A stretch of 64,000 bases of DNA from Phoronis australis (Eukaryota > Phoronida > Phoronidae): NCBI GenBank assembly GCA_002633005.1, contig NMRA01000054.1, forward strand, positions 926,084-990,083, written 5' to 3'. Below are positions 12,601 through 22,712 of the stretch, piece after piece (the stretch's first letter is position 1; each line of letters opens with the position of its first letter). A program made the translations under genes and the position numbers. Under the pieces are notes generated by a model. It had not been told where the DNA came from and searched no databases. It saw only the letters and a list, made by a program, of their open reading frames with translations.

Positions 12601-13212
12601 AAAACCTGGAGGGTACTAACGGTATTTATTTATTGGTGTCAATTCTAAGCGTCAACAAATGTATCTTGTGACATTTTGCAGACAGACAAAAAATGTGTAA
12701 CGCAAACTATTTCGAAATTGAGGTGTTTTGATTTGTCTTGGAAGTGCCCAGCAGGCGTCCATATTGGATATCAGTTGTATACCTTGCTCTTTATATAAGT
12801 ATACCGTCGAGCGGCTGATAAAAGAGTGCCTGGCTGTGAGCACAGGCGTCCTCAGCTTCTGATCGTCCCCAATACACTACATATAATACTACAAGGTATG
12901 ACACTTCGGACTTGAAATTCCACGGGTGCTTCACTTCAGCCGTCCATAGCAAACATAAAACTCAATAAATTTGCACAAAACAGGGGTTCAACAAACCATG
13001 AAGAATTGTTCTTTCTCCCAATACCATTCACGGTGTCCTGTTACGGCGACTTCGTAAGAAATTCGCAGTCAAAGNAGCTGTCTGCGTGAACCGGCGACTC
13101 CGTCAATTGCGATAAGAAACACAACAGATAAGTGCGGCCAATGCGATACAATACAATACAATGCCTACGCAATGTAACAAAAACGGAACAGAGCAGTTTG
13201 AATTGATACTTA
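9631..13212 (-). other. CDK11 intron 1, no gene recognised
   Basis: A 3.6-kb intron between the noncoding first exon and the start-codon exon. It holds a solo arm of the foldback element (12841-12890). On the minus strand AATAAA near 11877 is a possible poly(A) signal, but I see no coding frame leading to it. Open frames here (for example 11860-12258, plus strand) have no recognisable domains. Confidence 0.6.
12841..12890. mobile_element. Solo arm of foldback element
   Basis: Fifty bases starting cacaggcgtcctcagc are identical to the left arm of the complete element at 14279-14373; the right arm is absent. The shared stretch ends exactly at the centre of the palindrome. Confidence 0.75.
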
Positions 13213-13213
13213 C

Positions 13214-13300
13214 ACGCAAATAAATGAACAGAAGAAGTTTCTTTTCAGCCTTGTTGAACTCCGTAGCACTTGTGTTTATCAAATATGGCGGTGCCTTCAG
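13214..13300 (-). other. CDK11: CDK11 noncoding exon 1 (5' UTR, predicted)
   Basis: A strong donor (GCGT|GTAAGTA, exon end 13214) precedes a 3.6-kb intron ending at an acceptor CAG next to 9630, twelve bases before the CDK11 ATG. The exon has no ATG. It contains CCGCCATATTTG (minus strand, 13291-13280), a good match to the YY1 site that often lies just downstream of housekeeping transcription starts. The 5' limit is a guess; no transcript data are available here. Confidence 0.5.
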
Positions 13301-13499
13301 TGGCTACTCTCCAACCAATACTAAAACGTTTTAATTATCGGTTTATTTAGAGATTAAGGCAATATAATAGTACAATAAATACATTTAATATTACTAATAA
13401 CTGTATTATAAAACTTTTGTATTCATTATCTGCCTAAAAATACATTCTTCCCTCGTTTAAAATTTAGAGACTTTTGAAGCGCTATCTGTGAGGTAATCT
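13301..13499. promoter_or_regulatory. Probable bidirectional promoter, CDK11 / MPV17-like
   Basis: About 200 bases lie between two predicted noncoding first exons transcribed away from each other: CDK11 leftward (donor at 13213) and MPV17-like rightward (donor at 13544). No TATA box in a fixed position is evident; a YY1-type motif lies in CDK11 exon 1. The inference rests on the two strong GTAAGT donors and on gene order. Confidence 0.45.
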
Positions 13500-13543
13500 C
13501 GAAACTTGTTGCTTCTGGCAGGCGCGAGCTTCAGCGATTGCTC
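13500..13543 (+). other. MPV17-like noncoding exon 1 (predicted)
   Basis: GCTC|GTAAGTTTTG gives a good donor at 13544; the matching acceptor tttgttttcag is at 15221, 48 bases before the start codon. The 5' limit is unknown. Confidence 0.4.
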
Positions 13544-13777
13544 GTAAGTTTTGCAGGTTTTCTGTTTTTTCTTCGAAAGTCGAATGTATAATTTACATTG
13601 TACGACAAATTGAAGTAATCATTATTTTATGTCGTTATCCTTTTGCTGTTTTGTAAGCTTTCCAAGCGTGGCATTCTCCACTTGAGTTGGCCTACGACCA
13701 CGTCAAGCCAACTGAGTAAAACTGTAAGGCGGGGTATGCAACAAGGTTATACTCTGCGGCTAGACAGTAGGCTTACC

Positions 13778-13963
13778 GCCGTCTGAACTGGGCACAGAGG
13801 CTAGTCTTTTCATATGGCCGCTTTTTGGCAAATAATGGTTCATACTGACTAAACCATTAAAGTAGAGGGACATCTTAGGTTTAAGCCAAGTTGGCTTGGG
13901 GACTCTGGGCCCGTTGATGTCTTTAAGTAGGCGTACTCTTCTCAGCTCGAACAAATACTCCTG
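13778..13963 (-). CDS. Orphan coding-like exon, unrecognised
   Basis: On the minus strand an acceptor (ttttttgattgcag) leads into an open frame starting EYLFELRRVRLLKDI, with NGPRVPKPTWLKPKMSLY following, and ends at a plausible donor (GACGGC|GGTAAGC). The peptide is rich in Lys, Arg, Pro and Leu and resembles coding rather than random sequence. It lies within the first intron of the MPV17-like gene on the opposite strand, with no partner exons recognised nearby. It could be an alternative CDK11 5' exon, a piece of another gene, or part of a transposon. The function is not known to me. Confidence 0.3.
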
Positions 13964-14278
13964 CAATCAAAAAATTAAATGTGGTAAGCACGTCTTTTGA
14001 ATTGTTACACACTCCTGTGGTTATGCTGGTCAGAGCTTACAGACATACAGAGGAATCAACAGGTGAAAGTTAAGTCTAATTTCTCTGAAAGTCAACCATG
14101 AAAGTATTTCATACAAAACACATCTGCTTCATGACATTTGTGGCATTTGTTGAATGTCCTTTGCAAATAGCATTGGTTAGTGTCAGGCACGTTGTTTACA
14201 ACATAAATTGCTGGATTAGGTTAGCATCAGATGGAAGCAGACAATAAGAGACCTGGACTATGTAAACATTGGTTTGCC

Positions 14279-14373
14279 CACAGGCGTCCTCAGCTTCTGA
14301 TCGTCCCCAATACACTACATATAATACTGTTATATGTAGTGTATTGGGGACGATCAAGCTGAGGACGCCTGTG
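14279..14373. mobile_element. 95-bp foldback MITE with 8-bp target duplication
   Basis: The arms pair almost perfectly: the left begins cacaggcgtcctcagc and the right ends with its complement, differing by one two-base indel over about 45 bases. Both sides carry ggtttgcc (14271-14278 and 14374-14381), an 8-bp direct repeat. The 8-bp duplication is the size made by hAT-superfamily transposases. No coding capacity; a non-autonomous element. Confidence 0.85.
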
Positions 14374-14403
14374 GGTTTGCCACTCAATCCACCAGTCAAT
14401 CAG

Positions 14404-14579
14404 GATAGGGGTACCTAACCAATGATAACTTGTGGTCTTATAAAGAAGATAGGGGTACCTAAGCAATGATAACTTGTGGTCTTATAAAGAAGATAGGGGT
14501 ACCTAACCAATGATAACTTGTGGTCTTATAAAGAAGATAGGGGTACCTAACCAATGATAACTTGTGGTCTTATGAAGAA
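14404..14579. repeat. 44-bp tandem repeat, four copies
   Basis: Unit gataggggtacctaaccaat followed by gataacttgtggtcttataaagaa. The four copies are nearly identical; one has aagcaat for aaccaat and the last has tatgaag for tataaag. Lies in the 5' intron of the MPV17-like gene, 30 bases after the foldback element. Confidence 0.95.
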
Positions 14580-15224
14580 GAACCATGTGAGTGACTCAAA
14601 TCTATTGCCTCATAACATCCACTTCAGTGGAAGTTGCTGGTTTGCCAATGGTGGGTTGCCTGGCCCAAGTGTCTGCCTTTGGAAATAATTCCACTGATTT
14701 TAGGCTAACGGCTTAGGCTAATGAACAGCCCTCGGGAATATCGATAACAGCAACAGCCAGGGAGTAACATGAACGTTATTGTTCTAAACAATAGTGCATG
14801 GTTTACCATCATAGTCAACTTACAGTATTTTCCATGTGGCACTCAGAAAAACCAAAATGAAGATACTTAGAATAACAATAAAGTTGAAAAAATAACTAAC
14901 AGTAAACTATCAGGAGCTCTGGTGCGCTAAGCGTGTTAGGCTAAGGGAACAGCAGATGGCATTGAAATCTGTCTCAACTTTAGTAAAAAATAACTGCAAA
15001 CATTGCGTTTCCCCTATTCAGTATATAAAATCCTGAATGCCTATGTTGCTTAGTGTAGCCTTCTGTGGAGTATTAAGTTTCCAGGTGTTTATATGAGATG
15101 AAAGGTACTAGTTCTGACTTGTAGCAATGAACTCAGTTACTGGATTGGAAATATGTGATGATTTTATTCTGCTGTTATATTGCATCTGATTACTTTGATG
15201 GCATGATATTTTTGTTTTCAGTTC

Positions 15225-15248
15225 ATGAGCGAGCCAGTCCTATCTTGA
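15225..15248 (+). promoter_or_regulatory. Short upstream ORF in MPV17-like 5' UTR
   Basis: ATG four bases after the predicted acceptor opens MSEPVLS and then stops, 21 bases before the main start. It could reduce translation of the main frame if the predicted splice is right. Confidence 0.35.
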
Positions 15249-15269
15249 CAGAAGACAGCACTGCTAGTC

Positions 15270-15842
15270 ATGTCTTGGTTATGGCGTCATTACACACGCC
15301 TGTTGAACAAACACCCGTTCATCGTCCAGTGCTCTACTACAGGGGTATTGATGGGTGCCGGTGATTTTATCGCACAAGTCGCTGTCGAACGACGTACAAT
15401 CCAGGACACCTACGAACCAAGACGAACTCTTAAGTACTTTGCAGTCGGCCTCTGTTATGGTGGACCCATTTTTCGCACCTGGTACTATACACTGGCCAAG
15501 ATGTTCCCGAAGTCCCCTCCCAAGGTGGCCGTCCTGAAACGTGTCTTCATGGATCAGTGTATATTTGCACCAGTATTCATTTTGAGCTTCATCGCAGTCG
15601 TCGGTTTCGTTCGTCCTGACCCCTGGGATGAGATTAAACATAAGATCAAGCGAGATTACCGAGACATAATGGTGACCAACTACATCTTTTGGCCAGCGGC
15701 TCAGCTAATCAACTTTCACTTCGTGCCTCTCCACCATCGTGTCCTCGTTGTCAATTGTTACTCAATCCTGTGGAACACGTTTATTGCCTGGAAAGCTGAG
15801 AGAGCAGTTGTAAAGCTTCAGTCTGAATTACTGAGTGAATAA
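15270..15842 (+). CDS. MPV17: MPV17/PMP22-family mitochondrial inner-membrane protein
   Basis: A 190-residue protein of the MPV17/PXMP2 family, small four-helix membrane proteins; MPV17 itself sits in the mitochondrial inner membrane and is needed for mtDNA maintenance. Family marks: GAGDFIAQ (29-36), a WY pair near 66-67, MDQCIFAPVF (92-101), and the C-terminal signature RDYRDIMVTNYIFWPAAQ with NFHFVPLHHRVLV. The closest human relative appears to be MPV17 ([23 protein letters not shown]) rather than MPV17L2. Start chosen at MSWLWRHY, which matches the length of the family; a 7-codon upstream frame (15225-15248) in the same phase stops before it. The complete coding sequence is in one exon, whereas vertebrate MPV17 is split among several. 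A poly(A) signal AATAAA lies at 16378. Confidence 0.93.
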   Translation: MSWLWRHYTRLLNKHPFIVQCSTTGVLMGAGDFIAQVAVERRTIQDTYEPRRTLKYFAVGLCYGGPIFRTWYYTLAKMFPKSPPKVAVLKRVFMDQCIFAPVFILSFIAVVGFVRPDPWDEIKHKIKRDYRDIMVTNYIFWPAAQLINFHFVPLHHRVLVVNCYSILWNTFIAWKAERAVVKLQSELLSE

Positions 15843-16377
15843 GGGTGTGTGGCAATTGCGGTATCAATTCCCATTTGTTGAGATGAGCATTATATATCTC
15901 ATGTCAATTTTATGTAGGGTTCATCTTTTTATGTGCTGTTTACAAGTGTGGTTTACTGGTTAAACAAATGTAAGATTGTAATTTTGATTTAAGCCATAAT
16001 GCAAAATGGCTGTGATGTAACATTAGGAATTTCAGGGAATACAAACTGGACGTGCTATTGTCTGATTCATGGAGTAGGCTAAGAGTGAAAAAGGGCAATA
16101 TAAGCATGTTGGTTCGTTGGGCCTTCAACTAGCATGTATTTGCGTGAAACCGCATTTAGTGTGTTAAACAAAGACTTGTTGTGTGCTCAGAAATTTTGAG
16201 TGCCATGAGTAGGTCAGCTAGCTTATCTGTACGCTTTATTATGATGAAATCACGTTATGCAGACATTATCCATCCTACAGTTTTTCGAAGAATTTACAAC
16301 AGCTTTTTGATGCGTTTCTACCATTGTGAAACTTGACAAGACTAGCACCATTTTTCCTCCACAAGTCAATATCTAAA

Positions 16378-16383
16378 AATAAA
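16378..16383 (+). terminator. Possible poly(A) signal for MPV17-like gene
   Basis: AATAAA, 536 bases after the stop codon, in an AT-rich stretch. It is the first canonical hexamer I found downstream on this strand. Confidence 0.35.
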
Positions 16384-17698
16384 TCCCAAATTTAGACTGT
16401 AACTGTAAGCCCTAGGGGACGTATTTGGAAAAGAGCCCATTTGTGGCTTTTCTAGTACCCTGTATGTCGTAAATCAAGCGAAACTGTAGGGTTTTGGTTA
16501 CAGACGTACTCAAAGATATTTTTGAGGAGCAGCGATTTGAAGAGCCCTTGATTCCACTGGCAAATAAGTACTCCCTTGAATAGAGTTTTCTCATGGACAC
16601 TTGAAGAATACTGGTCTCTAGTATGCATAATGCATTTTGTGCACTTATTGGTGCTTATCTTGCATAAGTTTAAAACTATTTGATCCTTGTCATTGTTGAA
16701 TACACCTTTATTTCTGAAATTGGAAAACTGGTTGATTAAATCATTCGAAAAATGACAATTTTCCTAAAGTTTGGAGTCTTTTGTGACATTGAAGCATTAA
16801 AAATAATTGCCCATTTAGAAATGTTAAGTTTGTGTTCCTAAAGAAAAATGCATTTCTTTCGAAAATTGGAAAAAATTGACATTCAAGCAAACAGACATTT
16901 TACTTCATGAATTGAAGACTTCTGTCCAGATTTAACTGTACAAGTTTGTCTCAGAAGGAATTGAAGTTGTACTTTGATAGAGTTCGTATAATATAATGCA
17001 ATGTATAAACAGGAAGACTACAATTAAGGAATAGCCAGTTGAGAAATGTTTACTGTTGCTGGATGCAATGAAAATTTGTATTGTTTAAATAGCTGTCCTC
17101 TTTACTTATTTATTATTAATGCTCCTGCACTCATAATGCATAACTTGGTCACTTTTGCTTGAATCACCATGTAAATCTCTGAATGGTTGTGCCTGTCATG
17201 TATTATTCATGAAGCTCATCCTGAAATAACACAACACCACTCTCATTCTTAGGTATTTACCCACAATGCAAAACATGTATCTAGCTTTTCCATATGCAAA
17301 TGTACTAGTCACTTGCTCGTCTCCCAGTTATCACGTAATTTACCATTTTTATGCAAACAAACATGTATTATTGCATTTTGAGTTGCGGTGTTGCAACAAG
17401 AAATTGGAAAGGTTAAACACCAATGGGGATGTTCAATATATTGTCCCGTGTATGAGTGGCTGATGTTTTGAGAAGTTTGTCTGTTGTGAAATGCATTTTT
17501 CTACCTATCCTAAGAGGAGAGTTTTATTCAGGACAAGTCTACTGATTTCTGTATTCATGGTGATAGGTTTGAGTTAACTCGAAGTTCCCCTGTAGAATTT
17601 AAAGTGGCATTAAACACGTTGTTTCTGGCCACTTGGTTATAAAAGTTATAGATCTTGTCTTGTTCCAGTTTAAAATTCATCTGTGGTCTTGAAAAGAA

Positions 17699-17869
17699 CT
17701 GAGAGTGACCTGAAACTTCATGACCTTGGTCTGAAGAAATAGTAAACTGAGAGTGGTCTGAAGAAATAGTAAACTGATAGTGACCTGAAACTTCATGAAC
17801 TTGGTCTGAAGAAATAGTAAACTGAGAGTGACCTGAAACTTCATGAACTTGGTCTGAAGAAATAGTGAA
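17699..17869. repeat. 48-bp minisatellite
   Basis: Three full units and one internally deleted unit of a 48-bp repeat (ctgagagtgacctgaaactt, catgaacttggtctgaagaa, atagtaaa). The deleted unit (about 17747-17773) has lost the middle 21 bases. A diverged single unit occurs at 29060-29110. An open frame on the minus strand here is only the repeat translated. Confidence 0.9.
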
Positions 17870-18803
17870 CTGCCAATGTTTTCCTGGCCCAGAAATCACA
17901 CCTATTTTGACAAAGCAGTAGTGACTTTGACACCAACATAATGGCAAATGGTCTAAATTAAAACTGTTTTGACTGAAAACATGGCAGTTTTCTTCATAAT
18001 GACATAACTTGAGTTTAAGGCAGACAAAACACTCTACCTCTTTTGTATCAGTTAAGTTTACCTATTTTGGTGATGTATTTTTAACTATAAATGAAGTTGT
18101 GATTTTAAGAAGATTTTGAAGTTAAGACTAACATTTGCATGTTTATGAAATTTTATTGTATACCAGCCAGTAAGAAATGTCCAATGAGTTCGATAAGTTT
18201 CTTTCAGATTTTGAAGAACAATTATTTTTCTCGAATTTAAAATAATTGCTTTCTATTTAGTTTACATTTTATTGAAGTGATGTTTAGAGTTAAACATTTG
18301 CGTGTTTATGAAATTTTATTGTACACCAGCCAGTAAAAAAAATACTCCAGTGAGTATAATAATTTCCTTTATAAGTCTTTGAAGAACAATTACTTTTCTT
18401 CAGTTTGACATAATTGCGTTCTGTTTGGTTTTGATTTGATTGAAGTGGTGATTGTTAAAGTTAAGTTTATTTTATCCATAAATAAGTATTTCAAATTATT
18501 AATGTGATTACAGGGGTGTTTGTATTTCTGTGTGTGGCTTTTTTCATTAACTACTTGTAACTTGTAACAGAATTTTACTCAAATGTCATGTTGTATAACA
18601 TTGTTTCAAATATTTTTCTCGTTCAAACGTCCTTTTACTCTGGTGGTACAGGTACGGTCGGTTGCCATGTTATAATAAATATTTACGCAAATATACTGTG
18701 TTGTGACTTTGTCTCAGCCGGTACATGGAAAGTCGTGGGTCAGAAATCGCCACATTCAACCACTCAAGTATAAGTTTGAATGCTACAGGTGATATTGGGC
18801 TAC

Positions 18804-18950
18804 CAGTAGCGGATCCAGGATTTTGAGTTAGGGGGGCCAGGGCAGAGTATTAGCCAGGATTTTGTCCGTCAGACATTTGCACCCCCGTACTGCCAAATGG
18901 AATCTGTGAGAATTTTAGGGGGGCCATGGCCCCCTCTAAATCCGCCACTG
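18804..18950. mobile_element. 147-bp MITE, copy 1
   Basis: Terminal inverted repeats cagtagcggat / atccgccactg, G- and C-runs inside each end (ttaggggggcc, ggggggccatggcccc), and a 5-bp direct repeat gctac on both flanks. No coding capacity. Same family as 19317-19465, in opposite orientation. Confidence 0.8.
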
Positions 18951-19316
18951 GCTACACATTTCGTTCTTCGGCTATGAATGTTATACGCTGCCAGTCCACT
19001 AACGTTGAATCTGTTATAACCAAAACCCGCCTTCCGTCAAAGAGGATTCCGACTCGGTTCTCCGCTTTTGGCCTAAAACTGGTAACGTTCCTTAGTTTGG
19101 TGAGAGTGGTGGATTTTGAGTCAGAAATGAACTAACAGCCATGTTGCTTCGTGCTCGACTTATGGCCGCCGGACACTAGCCACTCAAGTGTACCCCACAC
19201 TACAGTTACCCTAGAACAAGTTCACCCCTGGAACGAGTTGTCGCTAGGTTTAGTCAGTAGTGTGGGCGCTACTTGCGCTGGAGCAACTTGACACAATTGA
19301 CAACTTACGCCCACCC

Positions 19317-19465
19317 CAGTGGCGGATTTAGAGGGGGGCCATGGCCCCCCTAAAATTCTCCAAGATTCCATTGGGCAGTTCGGGAGTGCCAATGTCTGAC
19401 AGGCAAAATCATTACTAATACTCTGCCCTGGCCTCCCCTAACTCAAAATCCTGGATCCGCCCATG
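19317..19465. mobile_element. 149-bp MITE, copy 2 (inverted relative to copy 1)
   Basis: Starts cagtggcggatttagagg and ends ctggatccgcccatg; flanked by caccc at 19312-19316 and 19466-19470. The interior matches the reverse complement of copy 1 (ctctgccctggc, actcaaaatcctgg). Confidence 0.8.
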
Positions 19466-21008
19466 CACCCTATCGAGGTAGCGGGGTAAGCTGTTCTGGG
19501 ATAACTTGTCTCAGCGGAAGTAGTACGTTACAAGGTGGAAGTTATGCTAGGGATGTCCACGGAACTCTAGGACTCATACGTGTACCATGCTTTCAAGTGA
19601 AAGTTTGCGATCCCGAGATTTCGCGAGAGTGGCCGCGACAGCGAGCACTGTAATTTCCTGTTCAATTGAGATTTGAGTAGTGTTGTAAAGTAGTTATGAT
19701 ATCAAGCCTCTAATTTCATTGCTCCATTTTCATTTTGCCATTTTTGTTCATAATGAAATCGTCACATAAGCGAAGATCACTTGAGGTACGGTTCCAGACA
19801 ACCAGCGATTTTTCGATTTTATATACTGCCATGGCCGTAGGAAGCGTGGGGGGCGGGGGGCCGTGCCCCCCTTCCCCAAAAAATTGCAGGGGTCAAGGTT
19901 AAACCATGGTAACCGACATACGCTTGGGGCCGAAAGCAGGCGAGAAAAGAAAGACTACAAATACGGCTAAGAGAGAAAATTCAAGAGAACATTTGACAAC
20001 TCATGATCAGTGTATGGTTTACCCTTTGAGGGCCCTGGCCAGGACATTGTTGTTAGGGTCTTCCTTTTTGCTGCATAAATGTAGGCCGTCTAAATGCACT
20101 TGAAAATGTGCACTTAATCATTCATACATGTATTTCGAAAAATCGAGAAAATTCGAAGCTTTTGCGGAGCATATTAATTCACTTGATTTGTGAATACAAT
20201 AAGACAGTTTTGCGGATGCATAAATGCAAAATTATATTTTCCAGAGGCCCTTCTCTAGCAAGGTATAACGAAGACAACTGTAGCTCTATTTTTTTCGTGT
20301 TTTACTTTCTCTAAATTGTGTATCACTTGAGAAAATTGATGGCTTGGCAGATAACATCAATTGTTGCGCATTTCCTGACTTGAAAATATAGATCTCAGAG
20401 GCCCAGCTCTTGAAGAAGACCATTGATGACATTCAAGTGGCCAAACTATTCGTGTTTTAATTCTTAAGGGGTTGCTCAAGAAGACAGGAACCATTGTTGA
20501 AATCGATTATCTCTATTTTCTTGTTTTTTGTGAAATCGTACAACCGGGTTTCAGGTTGAGGATAGTCACTTCTTGCAAGGTCATCCGACAATGGAATGAG
20601 CTGTCACTCTTTTCCGAGGTTAGTGATGTGTAGCCTTTCATCTTAGGTGTCCCATTTCAGACGGGACCCCCTCTCAGTGGGGCGGTTCGGAATCCCTCTA
20701 TACATGTAAATCTGCCACTGCCAAATATTCACGAGGGGAAGTTGAGATTCCAAATTCACCAAAAACCCAAAAACAACCGTGCACAGCACAGCAATATCAA
20801 AACATGTGACCCAAACAACCAAAAATGNTTGCAATACATGTGGCCAGATGAAAAACACAATAGGATTGACCACCATCAAAAAGTTTTGAAGAACGTGAAG
20901 ATCACTATTTGTGAAGTACACAAAAAGGCTACTTCTGATGGTTATAAATAATGCTAAATTTTTCCAATAGTATCACAAGAATAGTATTTCTTTTGAAGGT
21001 CGTTACTA

Positions 21009-21161
21009 GCAGTGTTGTAGTGGTAAAATTAGAGGTAAGTAGGCACCTGAAGCCCACCGTATTACATTGAGCACTGAACGTAACTTACGGTGCGTTGGCG
21101 CTACGTTCAAAAGGTGGTTGGCTGCGCCAACGTGCGCCTACGCCCCACTACAGCACTGGTT
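21009..21161. mobile_element. Foldback element with CAGTG-TGTAGTGG ends
   Basis: Left end agcagtgttgtagtgg and right end ccccactacagcact are inverted relative to each other; inside are further inverted words (gcgttggcgctacg, ctgcgccaacgtgcgc). About 150 bp, noncoding. No clear target duplication seen. Confidence 0.55.
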
Positions 21162-22570
21162 ACCATGAACTGTTTGAATAAAATTAAACTTATTGCTCAT
21201 CAACTTGGAAAGGTTCTCTTTGCACTTCCTCGATGTTGTTAGTTTCCAGTAGTATTGCGCAATGAATTTTCTTCAAAACTGAATCATTTGCTTTCCATTC
21301 CTGTGCATATTTATTTATTTATTATTGTGATATTTAAAATGAGGGTGGCCTCTCCAGTGACAGCACTGCTTTCCAAGAGGGCATACTACACACACGGAGC
21401 ACGTCGTGATTGACGCACCCGCGATAAGAAGTGTGTACATTTTTGGGACACACTCTGTATCATTTCCCTCAGCTACAAGAAAGTGGACTACCGGCTGCGT
21501 TTCATCAAGGAATTTTGAAACGGCCACAAAGGCACTCATACCAGGGACCTCGGAACCTCACCTTTCCAAAAAATTCCTTCAAAGAATGGCCATGATAAAA
21601 TGAAGTTTTCTCGAAACTTGATCATAATAAAACGAATCTTGACCTTAGAGCCAGCGCAGAGGAATAGGTACGAGCTAAGCTGCCTGTCTCAAATGAATCA
21701 TGCGGCTGAGCTGACCAGCGACTTGCTCTAGTTCATCGAATCCACTGTTGAACCCAGCTACCCGTCAGTGCGCTGGCCTATACCCATTCTTACTCTCCGT
21801 GAAACTTTGTTGGTTCACGGTTACTAACCCTGATGGCTGCACCTCAGGTATTAACCCCCACCCCAACCCACCTATGGCGGACGTGGGGGGTTGGTACAGA
21901 TGTGACGGTGACATCCAGAGAACGGGGGGTGGGGGTGGCGACAGAAAAGAGATAGGTCGGCGAGGTCGAATAATTTTTACCCTCCTACGGACCTGGACTG
22001 AATAGTCAATTTTGGAGTCCGGTTCCAGACAAAATTAGTCAATCAGACTCCTCAGTTACACTTTTCATTCTTTACACGCACCGACCAGTGGCTTTAGCTG
22101 GACGCGAAACGTTACAAATGGCTAAATTCATCGACAATTTCTGATAAAACGGGCCTCAAAACTTGGCGTGTCGGCGAAACAGCTGATTTCATAGCTAAAA
22201 ATACATTTAGACGTGCAGGATATTTTTCCAAGCTCCCTCAAAAGGTGGTGCTGCATTCCCTTCAAAAGTAGTTTGCACTCACACAAAAGGTGCATAGAGG
22301 ATGCATTCACTTCTGTTACCCATCATGCCTGCGATGAGGATGTCTTTCCTACGGTTTCTCTTTTGGAATTAAGTTTTTTAAATTAACCACACTGTTTTAC
22401 TTTTCGGAGGAAGTAATCCGCAAATGGGACTCCCAGTTTTCGTGCCTCTTCTATACAACGGCAGGCTGCGCGAACCCGCCAAAAACTGAAACAGGAGTAA
22501 TCCTCAGGGTCAAAACCAAAAGATTAACACCGTGAAATAATTTCAATGAGATAATACATTAACATACTAA

Positions 22571-22712
22571 GCGGATCCAGGGGGTCAAGAGGGTTCAGAC
22601 CCACTTTTCCTTGATTTTGGTGATATTAAATCTAAAATTTTCAAATTGTTGATTTGGACCCCCATTTTAAATCCTTGATCCGACCCCCTATTTGAAAAAT
22701 CCTGGATCCGCT
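22571..22712. mobile_element. Inverted-repeat element with GCGGATCCAGG ends
   Basis: Left gcggatccagggggtc, right cctggatccgc: 11-bp perfect ends around an AT-rich core with inner inverted words (gacccac, tttggaccccc). It shares the GGATCCAGG end with the 147-bp family but not its interior. Confidence 0.55.

Noticed and set aside
14404-14579. CRISPR-like regular repeats
   Set aside because: Units are directly tandem with no unique spacers, in an animal intron: a minisatellite.
17555-17947. 130-codon minus-strand frame with SQFTISSD repeats
   Set aside because: It is the 48-bp minisatellite translated (48 is a multiple of three, so repeats stay open); no splice or start context.
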